NCBI RefSeq assembly: GCF_041860085.1
Contig: NZ_CP124747.1
Span: 3,782,001 to 3,846,000 of the forward strand
Reading direction: 5' to 3'
Length of the DNA stretch: 64,000 bases
Source of the DNA: Schlesneria sp. DSM 10557
GTDB lineage: Bacteria; Planctomycetota; Planctomycetia; Planctomycetales; Planctomycetaceae
Below are positions 19,665 through 29,000 of the stretch, one piece after another. The position numbers and the translations under genes are program-made. The stretch's first letter is position 1, and the number at the start of each line of letters is the position of its first letter. The notes beneath the pieces are model-generated. The model was not told the origin of the DNA, did no database searches, and saw only the letters and a program-made list of their open reading frames with translations.

Positions 19665-19707
19665 AGCTTTGGGCACAGCGCCCCAGCCACTCACTGTGCC
19701 CAAAGCT
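19665..19707 (+). repeat. 14-bp perfect hairpin between platform and first pseudopilin gene
   Basis: AGCTTTGGGCACAG (19665-19678) pairs with CTGTGCCCAAAGCT (19694-19707), with a 15-base loop. No T-run follows, so it is not a simple terminator. It could act as a partial attenuator or an RNA-processing/stability element that sets pseudopilin mRNA apart from the assembly genes. Confidence 0.7.
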
Positions 19708-19763
19708 ATGCTCGGCCAACTCCTCCGAGCCCCAATGCACCTCGCAACAAACAGGAACACTTT

Positions 19764-20714
19764 ATGACACGGCGTCACAATCACCTGCGGGACCACCGAA
19801 GAGGCGGGTTCACCCTGATCGAAATCATGATCGTCATTGTGATCATCGCCATTCTTGTTTCAATACTGTTACCGACAGTTCAATCTGCGCGAACGCGCGC
19901 ACGAGTTGTGCAGGTTAAGACGGACATCTCTTCAATCGAAGGGGGCATCTCACGATTCAGGGTCGACTTCCAGATTGACCCCCCGAGCAGCCTCGTCATC
20001 TACGAGAGTGCAGCAGATTGGTCCGCCAACGCTACAGTCCCAGCCGTAGTAAAGAGTCGTGCCCTCATCAGGCAGCTCTGGCCCCAATTCGATTTCTCGA
20101 TTAATCGTGACATTAACTTCAACGGAAGTGCAGAAGACTCGTTTCTCCTTGCCGGTGCCGAATGTTTAGTTTTCTTCCTCGGCGGTGTCCCCCGCCTCAA
20201 TGACGAAAACGGAAACAACGTGCGCGATCCTGGCGAAACGTTAACGCTCAGCGGATTTTCCAAGAATCCGCTCAATCCGTTCGCAGTCGGAGGAAATCGC
20301 CAAGGCCCTTTCTACGAGTTTCTTCCAGCTCGACTGCTCGAATCGCCGTCCAACCTAGGATTCTTCACTTACAAGGACCCGTTGCCAAATCAGCGAGCGC
20401 CCTACACTTACCTGAGCAGCTATGGCGGTACTGGCTACCGTCTCGCCGACTTGGGTACCGGCGGGTTGTCCTACTGGTACATCCAAGGCACGAACTATAA
20501 GAGCACCGCCTGGAATGCCACAAAGTACCAGATCATTTCCCCCGGGAGTGATGGCCAGTATGGTGCCGGTGGCCCATACCTCACTTCCACAAATAGTTCG
20601 TCAGACCCACTTCCCGGGTGGGACCTCAATGGCCAGACTATCACCACCGCCCAACGAGAAGCAGAGCTCGATAATATTACCAATTTCAGCTCCGGCCGCC
20701 TCTCCGACAAGTAA
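19764..20714 (+). CDS. Prepilin-like protein, GspG type
   Basis: 316 residues. The basic leader ends in the prepilin peptidase site before FTLIEIMIVIVIIAILVSIL, with Glu at +5 and a long hydrophobic helix. The C-terminal globular part is about twice the length of typical GspG. It holds an Asn/Asp-rich loop NDENGNNVRDPGE and repeated Gly/Tyr segments. The ATG at 19764 has AGGA upstream. The major-pseudopilin role is inferred from first position and leader type; whether it forms a pilus or a secretion piston is open. No secretin gene is near. Confidence 0.88.
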   Translation: MTRRHNHLRDHRRGGFTLIEIMIVIVIIAILVSILLPTVQSARTRARVVQVKTDISSIEGGISRFRVDFQIDPPSSLVIYESAADWSANATVPAVVKSRALIRQLWPQFDFSINRDINFNGSAEDSFLLAGAECLVFFLGGVPRLNDENGNNVRDPGETLTLSGFSKNPLNPFAVGGNRQGPFYEFLPARLLESPSNLGFFTYKDPLPNQRAPYTYLSSYGGTGYRLADLGTGGLSYWYIQGTNYKSTAWNATKYQIISPGSDGQYGAGGPYLTSTNSSSDPLPGWDLNGQTITTAQREAELDNITNFSSGRLSDK

Positions 20715-20767
20715 ACCATTCTACTCCTTAGGGACGATTGTTGCCCCTTTCTCTGAGACATACGGCC

Positions 20768-21730
20768 ATGCAATGCAAGAAAACATCCGTCGCAGGTCGC
20801 GCGGGCTTCACCCTGCTTGAGATACTGGTAGTTATCTCGATCATCATCCTCTTGATTTCAATAGGAGGAATGGTGATCTCCAACTCGATCGCGCAAGCTC
20901 GAGAGCGGGCGACATTGGCCCTGCTGATCAAGCTTGATGGTATGCTGCAGCAGCGTCTGGATGGCTTCAACACGCTCATATCGAAGCCACAACGACGCAC
21001 TGAGATGCAGACTACCGGACTCAAGAGCCTTGAGGCCGACCTCCGCAACAAAAACATCATCGGACTGCCCACCGCCACAAAAATGCTGATGGTTCGTAAA
21101 GAATACTTCCGTAACGCGTTTCCTCAAACGCAGACGGACAACAGTTCGCTCTCGTACTTCTCCGGGAACGACACAAACCCAGCTGAAAGCGCCGAGTACC
21201 TCTACTGGATCCTCACCAAATCGGATTCCTTCGGAGTCGCGTCGGTCGATGACAGTGAATTCTCCGCAGCAGAACTCAGAGACACCGACGGTGATGGCCG
21301 ATTAGAGTTTGTCGATGCCTGGGGAAATCCACTGCGATTCTACCGCTGGCCAACACGGCTCCTCCGCCCGGGCGGGCCAGGCTCCAACATTCAATCGAAT
21401 GTTGCCGGAATGCTCATTTCGGGGTTACCCGATGCCTCAGAGCTACAGCAGGATGCTGACGATGTTGTCGGTGTCTACGACGTGGCAATTGAATCGGGCA
21501 TCATCACCGGCGAGCAGTTTGAGGAGATGTACCATACACCCGACACCTACTCGATCCCGTTGATCGTCTCCGCAGGGGCGGATGGACGTTTACCTGGGGG
21601 ACTCGGTCTATTCGAACCAAATGACAGTGCCAACTTTGGCCATCTTGCACAACCACTGCCAGCGGTGCTTAGCGACCCAGGCGCTAGCGCGTTGAATGAC
21701 AACCTCACAAATCGGCAGAAGCAAAAGTAG
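20768..21730 (+). CDS. Prepilin-like protein, second GspG-like
   Basis: 320 residues from the ATG at 20768; the frame extends to a TTG at 20738. The cleavage site lies in AGFTLLEILVVISIIILLI, followed by ISNSIAQARERATLALLIKLDGMLQ. The C-terminal half contains RDTDGDGRLEFVDAWGNPL, where the DAWGNPL part is the common pseudopilin calcium-loop neighbourhood and the preceding Asp run resembles an EF-hand-like loop. It lies 53 bases after the previous gene and 5 bases before the next, so it is cotranscribed. Confidence 0.85.
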   Translation: MQCKKTSVAGRAGFTLLEILVVISIIILLISIGGMVISNSIAQARERATLALLIKLDGMLQQRLDGFNTLISKPQRRTEMQTTGLKSLEADLRNKNIIGLPTATKMLMVRKEYFRNAFPQTQTDNSSLSYFSGNDTNPAESAEYLYWILTKSDSFGVASVDDSEFSAAELRDTDGDGRLEFVDAWGNPLRFYRWPTRLLRPGGPGSNIQSNVAGMLISGLPDASELQQDADDVVGVYDVAIESGIITGEQFEEMYHTPDTYSIPLIVSAGADGRLPGGLGLFEPNDSANFGHLAQPLPAVLSDPGASALNDNLTNRQKQK

Positions 21731-21735
21731 GCATC

Positions 21736-22794
21736 ATGTTACGCCACACGCAACAGACTCCGAATCACAATCAGGGGTTCACCTTAGTTGAGCTCCTGAT
21801 CGTCATGTCTCTTATGATCACCTTATTGGCAATTGCGGCCGCCACGATCAAGGTCAACATGGATGCGGACCGCGTTCGCGGGGCGGCACGATCGATACAG
21901 TCTTACCTACTTGGCGCGCGAGACCGAGCAATCTACGCAAAACAACCTCGCGGTGTTCGCCTGATACTGAACCCCACAAACCCGCGCACGGTTTCCAGTA
22001 TGATTCACATTCAGCCGACCGAACCGTGGAACGGGCAGGTACAGTTGCTGCCGCGTGATCCGATGCAGCCCTGGAACTCGCTGTCAAACCCGATGGTTCG
22101 CGTTCGGCTGCGATTTCCAGCGACTCTCCCAAACTGGCAGCAACTTAACCAGCGCAATCTCCTAACATCTAATGCACACCCACGAATCAAGATTCCGGCC
22201 ACAAATCTCGGAGTCTGGTATGTCATCGACACACTCGATTTAAACGGAGCTAATCAGGACATCCTGCTGACGACCCCTTATCGTAACCCAAACCCTACCG
22301 GCATCAATAACGAACCTGCGCAGATTGAACTTCCACCTTCGCCTGTCCCAAACGAAGAACCAATGCAATTGCCGCGTGGAGTTGTGATTGACCTCGACGC
22401 ATGCTCAACGCACCGAACTGACAGCCCCGGCAACAAGTTGCCGAATGTCTGGAAGAACTTTAACTCGTCACCGTTCGCGTACAAGAAACAGCTCGACATC
22501 ATGTTCTCGCCCCGGGGTTCAATCACCGGCACCGCAGCGGCGTCAGGAATTATACACCTTTATGTCACCGAAATGACTGCCGCTGATTTGCAGCTCGACG
22601 CGGCCTATTCCGGCAGTGACCCTGCAGTTCCTGACAAGAACGTCGTGACGATCTTCTCGCGAACCGGAAACGTCATTACGAGCCCTGTCAACTCGACAGA
22701 CGTCATCAATAACCAGGATGGCAGCAACTCGCCAGATGGCATTGCTGACGATCCCTTTTTCTATCCCGAACGTGGTGAGATCGCAGGCCGATGA
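21736..22794 (+). CDS. Prepilin-like protein, GspH type
   Basis: 352 residues. The leader ends before FTLVELLIVMSLMITLLAIAA; the segment DADRVRGAARSIQSYLLGARDRAIYAKQPRGVRL matches the GspH/FimT region after the helix. The rest is an enlarged globular domain with a late Asp-rich stretch NNQDGSNSPDGIADD. GspH-type minor pseudopilins sit at the fibre tip. The stop overlaps the next start by 4 bases (ATGA), a translational-coupling arrangement. Confidence 0.85.
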   Translation: MLRHTQQTPNHNQGFTLVELLIVMSLMITLLAIAAATIKVNMDADRVRGAARSIQSYLLGARDRAIYAKQPRGVRLILNPTNPRTVSSMIHIQPTEPWNGQVQLLPRDPMQPWNSLSNPMVRVRLRFPATLPNWQQLNQRNLLTSNAHPRIKIPATNLGVWYVIDTLDLNGANQDILLTTPYRNPNPTGINNEPAQIELPPSPVPNEEPMQLPRGVVIDLDACSTHRTDSPGNKLPNVWKNFNSSPFAYKKQLDIMFSPRGSITGTAAASGIIHLYVTEMTAADLQLDAAYSGSDPAVPDKNVVTIFSRTGNVITSPVNSTDVINNQDGSNSPDGIADDPFFYPERGEIAGR

Positions 22795-24278
22795 AACGCC
22801 CCCCACTCCTCACACCTTCGCATCCCGGCCTTCGAGGCTCGTCCCTCGCTGAGGTTTTGGTTGCGCTTCTCGTCATGAGTATCGGCGTTGTCGCAGTTGC
22901 GGCGCTGTTTCCCATTTCCGTTCTCAGGACGGTTCAAGCCACGCAACTCACCAGCTCTGCACAACTCAAATACAATTTTGATGGATTGATTGGCGCTAGA
23001 CCCGAGCTCGTGACAGGCGTCGGGGAATGGCGCCCCATGACGCTATATAAAAGCGGGGACATCGTCGTCTCTAGCTGGGCTAACAATCGGTTCTTTGAAA
23101 GGCAGAACGACGATCGATCACCAGGCTTAGAACCAGCCTGGAACCTCGAAGCGAATGCCGTTACGGAAGAAATCGACCCCTCGAACCAGCCTCGGCCTGC
23201 GTGGAGGGCTCATGTGGCCCGAAATTACGTTGTGGACCCTCTTGGTTGGGAAGAGCGAGCTGCTGAAATGGAAATCACTTCATTCACACCTTCTCTCGAT
23301 ACAGCCGACTTTCGAAACAGTTTCGGTCGTCTTACAATCGCAGGTGGCAGTTACAATGTGAACTCGCCTTATCGCATCGTGCGGTTCCGCGGGGGAATTG
23401 CAGGCAATCAATACAACCCAGCGAACACACTGTCTGCATCCAGTATGACAACCCGCATGGGAGCAACTGCCGCGTGCGTGCTACCTGATAGTTGGCAGAC
23501 CCAAACAGATACGTTCAACGTCCTTTCGTTCACGTCAACCTCGATTGAGATTGAGAATGCAGACCTCGTCGCCACCCTGGACGCCAACGGCGACGGAACG
23601 GCCTCATTCGCACCTGCCGGCGGGTTTGAACAAGCCATTAACTGCCGGGTAACACTCTATAGTTCGGACGGCCGGCAGTCCGTTGTCCGACAAGTCAGCG
23701 AGATCAACCGCTCGGCAAGCGCGGAGCTGATCAGTTGGCTGACAGATATCCCATCCTGGCTTACCCCGACCCGAGTCCGAGTCGAAACATTTCAATCCCG
23801 ATACTCATGGATGCTCGCGGCGCGCCGACAAACCTCAGGCGCCATCTATATGGATTTGATTACCTTCTATAAGCGATCGTTCGATCCACATCACGAGCTC
23901 ATCCACCCTGCCCATTTTCAGGCTGGTGCCTCAACAGTCGTGATTCAGTACAACCCAGACCTTGGTGATGCCTCACCCGCCCTGAAACGTGGTGGCTTCA
24001 TCTGCGACGCTCAGAATAATCGCTGGTATCGCGTCATCAATTTCAAGGAGGTGGACAACGCCTATCTCGAACTGGAAAACATCTATGGAAACCTGAGCGC
24101 CTTAACCCCTCAACCATTGCAAAACACCCGTGGTGCGATAGTGAGTCTTGAGTATGCTGCTGCAGAGTCCAGCGGAATCTACACATCAACCACCAACCCA
24201 CCCCCAGGTGGTGCATTAATACTCCCCGGAATCATTAATGTCTATCCACTTCAGCCCAGACTGCCGTGGGAGCAATAA
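22791..24278 (+). CDS. Prepilin-like protein, GspI/PilV type
   Basis: 495 residues, very long for a GspI-like protein (usually about 120-180). The N-terminus GSSLAEVLVALLVMSIGVVAVAALFPISVLR has the Glu-containing prepilin helix with Ser-Ser-Leu-Ala replacing FTLI. The remainder is predicted extracytoplasmic and contains LDANGDGTASF. Order in the cluster (after H, before J) supports the minor-pseudopilin assignment. It overlaps the preceding gene by four bases. The leader is short and basic (MKRPPLLTPSHPGLR). Confidence 0.82.
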   Translation: MKRPPLLTPSHPGLRGSSLAEVLVALLVMSIGVVAVAALFPISVLRTVQATQLTSSAQLKYNFDGLIGARPELVTGVGEWRPMTLYKSGDIVVSSWANNRFFERQNDDRSPGLEPAWNLEANAVTEEIDPSNQPRPAWRAHVARNYVVDPLGWEERAAEMEITSFTPSLDTADFRNSFGRLTIAGGSYNVNSPYRIVRFRGGIAGNQYNPANTLSASSMTTRMGATAACVLPDSWQTQTDTFNVLSFTSTSIEIENADLVATLDANGDGTASFAPAGGFEQAINCRVTLYSSDGRQSVVRQVSEINRSASAELISWLTDIPSWLTPTRVRVETFQSRYSWMLAARRQTSGAIYMDLITFYKRSFDPHHELIHPAHFQAGASTVVIQYNPDLGDASPALKRGGFICDAQNNRWYRVINFKEVDNAYLELENIYGNLSALTPQPLQNTRGAIVSLEYAAAESSGIYTSTTNPPPGGALILPGIINVYPLQPRLPWEQ

Positions 24279-24280
24279 CC

Positions 24281-25990
24281 ATGCAAACACTTCATCCAGT
24301 GCATTCAACAAACAGAATCCGGCATAATCGACCCTCATCCAGGCGCGGATTTACCCTCGTCGAAATGATGGTCTCTGTGACTGTCATTCTTCTACTCATG
24401 TTGATGTTTGCGGAAGTCTTTCAGCTCGCTGGAAGCACCATCACCTCACAGCGAGGAATTGCAGAAAATGACCAGCGGTCACGGTCAATTCAAACGGTTC
24501 TCACAAGCGATCTCGACAAAAGATCGTATCGATATGTGATGCCATGGGGCGTCTCAGAAGACCCGGGCCTACCCGAGGTGATGGGGGTGCTGCGAAAAGG
24601 GTATTTTTACATTTCGGAGAACGACCCAACGAATGACGTCGACGACATTCTACAATTCACAATCGACATTAATAACACGCTAAAGAACAAGGACTTAAGC
24701 AAGCTCTTTGGGCGCGCTACCGCCCTAGCTGCCGTCACCTCCCATCCGAATCAACCTGAGGCGGATGACGGGTGGTCTGAGTTCAATAGTACCTCAGAGT
24801 CATCAGCCGCCGAGGTCGCTTATTTCGTCCGTAATGGCAATCTCTATCGCCGAGTGTTGCTCCTGCGTCAGCCTCTTCTGTTGGACGGGACGTCTGCCCA
24901 ACCAACATTTAATGACCCTGACGGGTCTGTTCGAGACATGTTCAACCCGAATCTTCCCAACCCCGTTCCACCAGGTTGGCTACTACCATATGGCGTTCGC
25001 GGGACGACGAACTCTACGACCTTCTGGAATGAGTTCGACCACTCTGCGTTCCTCTACTCTGCCGTTGGGACTCCGTGGGCGCATTTTCACGGCGTGGAAG
25101 ACCTCGCCAACAATCTGGCCACGTTTTTTGCGCTTGGTAAGCCAAACTTCCGGTTCGGACATCGCGTTGACTCTGGCCGTCCGAGGGAGTTCGATGCAAA
25201 CGATTTCTTCTTCGGCAGATTTACTCACGAAGAAACATCCCATCCAAACTTCCGTTACCCTCAGGGACTGTCCTTGATTGATCCAGATTTCTACAACCCA
25301 TATACGGCCAATGCGCTTGTCATCAACAACCGCGACGGAGTCATCGACGCCTTTCGAGGAGGGCCGCGACGTGGGGAAGACCTTCTGCTTTCCAACGTTC
25401 ATAGTTTCGATATTAAAGTCTGGGATCAGCAACTTGGTGAGTTTGTTGATATTGGGAGTACCGCTGCAGCGGATTTTCAGAACCCACTGAATCCCTACTA
25501 CGGCCCCAGAACTGGATCGTCGGGAAACAACGTCTTTGATACATGGTTTCCGTACGATCCCACCAAACCGGCAGAGATGGACCTGAATAATGACAACCAG
25601 AATGACCCTCCGCCCTACCGACATCTTGTCCATACTCCCATCCCGTTAGGGGGATCAGTGCGTCTGTGGGAAGCGGGTAGAAATGTGACGGTCGGCGAGC
25701 CCGTCTTCCCGAACGCCAATCTTCGAAAAAACGGCCTGCGATTTTATTATCGCTGTATTGGAGTAATCAATGGCGGGATCACTGGCTCAACTGAACCGGC
25801 GATCTGGCCCTCGGTAGCTGGGGGGAGAATTAGCGAACCCGCAAATGCTGCGATCAACGAGCCACAGATCGTTTGGGAAGCCGTGGAGAACTGGAAACCC
25901 TTGAAGGCCGTCCAGATTACCGTTCGATTTCTCGACATCACCAGCCAGCAGATGCGGCAACTGACCATCGTACACTCTTTGCTCGACTGA
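24281..25990 (+). CDS. Prepilin-like protein, GspJ type
   Basis: 569 residues from the ATG at 24281, two bases after the previous stop and with GGGAG upstream; an in-frame start at 24266 is less likely. Cleavage precedes FTLVEMMVSVTVILLLMLMFAEVFQLA, then QRGIAENDQRSRSIQTVLTSDLDKRSYR as in GspJ. The globular part is three times the usual size and carries NNRDGVIDAF and DLNNDNQNDPP, both Asp/Asn loops. The late segment KAVQITVRFLDITSQQMRQLTIVHSL fits the C-terminal strand of minor pseudopilins. Confidence 0.83.
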   Translation: MQTLHPVHSTNRIRHNRPSSRRGFTLVEMMVSVTVILLLMLMFAEVFQLAGSTITSQRGIAENDQRSRSIQTVLTSDLDKRSYRYVMPWGVSEDPGLPEVMGVLRKGYFYISENDPTNDVDDILQFTIDINNTLKNKDLSKLFGRATALAAVTSHPNQPEADDGWSEFNSTSESSAAEVAYFVRNGNLYRRVLLLRQPLLLDGTSAQPTFNDPDGSVRDMFNPNLPNPVPPGWLLPYGVRGTTNSTTFWNEFDHSAFLYSAVGTPWAHFHGVEDLANNLATFFALGKPNFRFGHRVDSGRPREFDANDFFFGRFTHEETSHPNFRYPQGLSLIDPDFYNPYTANALVINNRDGVIDAFRGGPRRGEDLLLSNVHSFDIKVWDQQLGEFVDIGSTAAADFQNPLNPYYGPRTGSSGNNVFDTWFPYDPTKPAEMDLNNDNQNDPPPYRHLVHTPIPLGGSVRLWEAGRNVTVGEPVFPNANLRKNGLRFYYRCIGVINGGITGSTEPAIWPSVAGGRISEPANAAINEPQIVWEAVENWKPLKAVQITVRFLDITSQQMRQLTIVHSLLD

Positions 25991-26051
25991 AATGCAACAT
26001 TGCCAGGTGCAATGACCTCTTGGTCAGCACTTGACTGCATAAGGGGATATC

Positions 26052-29000
26052 ATGCTGAAACCCAAACTCCATACGGTTTCCCGCAACTGTCAGCCACGTT
26101 CCCAACGACGGCGCGGATCGGCGCTGCTGATCGTCAGCATCTTATTGGCGGTGCTCACGGGGCTTGGTGTGATCTTCTACATCTTCGCTGCCCAAGAGCG
26201 AAAAACCGCTGAGTTCTATAGCGAAGCGGCAAAAGCAACCGAGTTCGATTTGTCGCTCGACTCCATCATGGATTTTGGCCTTGAGCAGCTCATAGTTGGC
26301 CCTCACCCACGCTACACGAATAGCGCTCTTTATGGCCGTCGCCACTCCCTGTTACCGAACATGCTCGGCCTTGACAACACCGGACAACGCCTCGACCTCA
26401 CGCCCCACAATGGCCTACCGCTTACACCGACGGATCCTCTCTATCTGTCGATCAATGACTCTCCGGCTGCCAATGAAGGTCGGTCTCCTAACTACCAGAA
26501 CCTTTCAAACCGTGATCCAGACTACACCTACCCCGATGCAAACAACGTTTTTCTCTCCTACGCGGGGAAAGACCCCACTGGCCGACTGGTAATCATCCCT
26601 TCATTCCATCGACCACAGAATCTCCGAAATTTTGGGGCTTCATGGTTTAGAGAAGAAGTCAGTGTGAATGCGGTGCTGCGTCCGCACCCCTACCACCGCT
26701 ACACTCCCCCTCCCGGACAGCAACTTGGAAATCCTGATCGTCGATTCATTCAGGATGACGCTGAGGCAATCAGTCTGTTTGGGCCTGGTAGCAGAGCATT
26801 CTCATTTCAGCCACACGACGTCAATAGCAATGGAATCAATGACCAGGGCGTCTGGAGCAACTCCGACATCTACGAGTACGACGTCGATAATGACGGGGAC
26901 GGAATCCGCGAAGGTATCTGGTTAGACCTCGACTTTCCTCCCCAAGAAACCCTCGACGGCAGACAGTATATCCCTCTTTTCTCCATGACGGTCATCGATG
27001 CTGACGCACTACTCAACCTAAACGTCCATGGAAACCTGGCTCGCGTCTGGGATGGGACTATGGAACTGTCCGCCCAGAACGCTGCCTATATCAACACCCC
27101 TGATGATCCGTCCGTCTCAAGCTCAAACCTCGGGATTCTGCCGTCTGAAGTCAATCCGATCTGGGCATTAAATCGTCGCCCATTCAATAACAATGTCCAG
27201 ATCAGTGAAGGGACTTACCCCGATGACGGCTTCTTCGTTATCCCGGTACCTCAAAGTTGGCATGAATCCGCAAATCGAGAATTGAGCCTTCTGTTGCTCG
27301 GAAAGTATACAGCAAACCCGACGGACCTGATTCCCGGGCGATGGGGTGAAGAAAGCTTCCTCCACTCTGCGATTGTCAATGGAGCACCACGAAGATCCAA
27401 TGCATTTGCATATGATCTATTCGGATCTCCGCTGCAATACCCTTGGCCAGGCCCGGGGCAGACTCAAGTCGATGACAATGGCGATATCCTTCAAGTCACC
27501 GGGGGATCGAACGGAGCCTCGTTTGTCCCTTACGGTCATCCGTTGGACTTTCTAGGACTTGGGCGTTACTACGATGGCAAATTCGCACGTTACGGCACAG
27601 CCGGAGTGTGTCGCTGGCCTACTTACAGTCGTTACAGTACCGGTAATCCAGCACCAACCTGGATTGCAATGACGGACTCACTTCCAAACGCTCTCTTCAA
27701 CGACTCTGCCGAAAGCATCGTTGACGCCGACAACGTCCGGACAGAGGACGCACAGTTCGGCGCTGATGAAATGCGTGCATTGTTCCTGAGCTCGACTGAC
27801 TTCAACAACGCGGTTGGCGCAAGCTCGCGATTGACTTCTCTCGCCCCCTTCAACCTCGACGCAATCACCCCAACCTTTCCAACAACCCCTCCCCCTGTCG
27901 GAGGTTCAGAGCGAAGCACACAGGCTTTTCGCAGCAAGTTCACCACTCGCAGCTGGGATCGTAAGCAGTTTTCGCTTAGCGAATCCCCAGAACGCCCTTG
28001 GGAATTCACCGCGGATGCCGACAACAACAACTACCTCGAGTTCCCGCCACTCTTCTCTGGCCCCAGAACTGAATACGGTGAGACAGATCTGTTTCGTCCA
28101 GTCACGCGACTTCTACTGGAAACGGAAGCGTCCAATCCCTCTAACACGAATATGACGAGCGCCCCCCCCAGTACCATCCGACGTTCGATGCGATTGAGTA
28201 TCAACCAGTTGCTCGTCGGTCCGAACGGCAATCCGTACCCAGCCGTTCTACCCCCCCCCGACCCTAGTTCTTCACGAGTGCCGAAATTTGAGATTCGGTA
28301 TCGGCAGCTTACGCCTCACCCTGACCAGGGTTCACTGTCAGCCGAATCAGTGACCACTGCGATCCAGAATCGCTACGGCGCGTCCAATGTACAGAACAGC
28401 TATCCTCCTAACGGAGATTTTGCAGGCGACCTGCAACTCCAGGAGTATTGGGCCCGTCGAGATCGCCAACTTCTCGCTCGCGACATCTTCTCGCTGCTCT
28501 ACACATTGGGTTGGCCGGACAACATCAATCCCGGACCATCCCCGGTTCAGATTCGTTCAACGAATTCCACGATTGACCCTATTCTCCTCGACGGTTCAGC
28601 GGATGGCCTGCAGAATAAGGCCATGATCCACGAAATGGCCCAGTTTGCGGTCAACCTGGTTGATGCCCTCGATTCCGACAACATTCCCACTCGCTTCGAG
28701 TTTGACGGAATCCCAAATGACGGTTGGCACCTGGATGACGATCCCTACACAATTAACACTGCGACAGAACCCGATCGCAGAGAAGTCTGGGGTGTCGAGC
28801 GTCTTGACCTGACCCTTAGCGAAGCTTTGATCGCTCAGACGGAGGCCAGCACCGACGGTGATTACCCCTACACTCAGTGGAACGACACGGATGCCCATCA
28901 CTTTTGCTATGTCGAACTACGAAACCCCGGCCCCGAAACAGTTAACTTCGGCAACCAAGCCTGGCGGATTGAAATCGGACCAGATCTCTCAAACGTCGTG

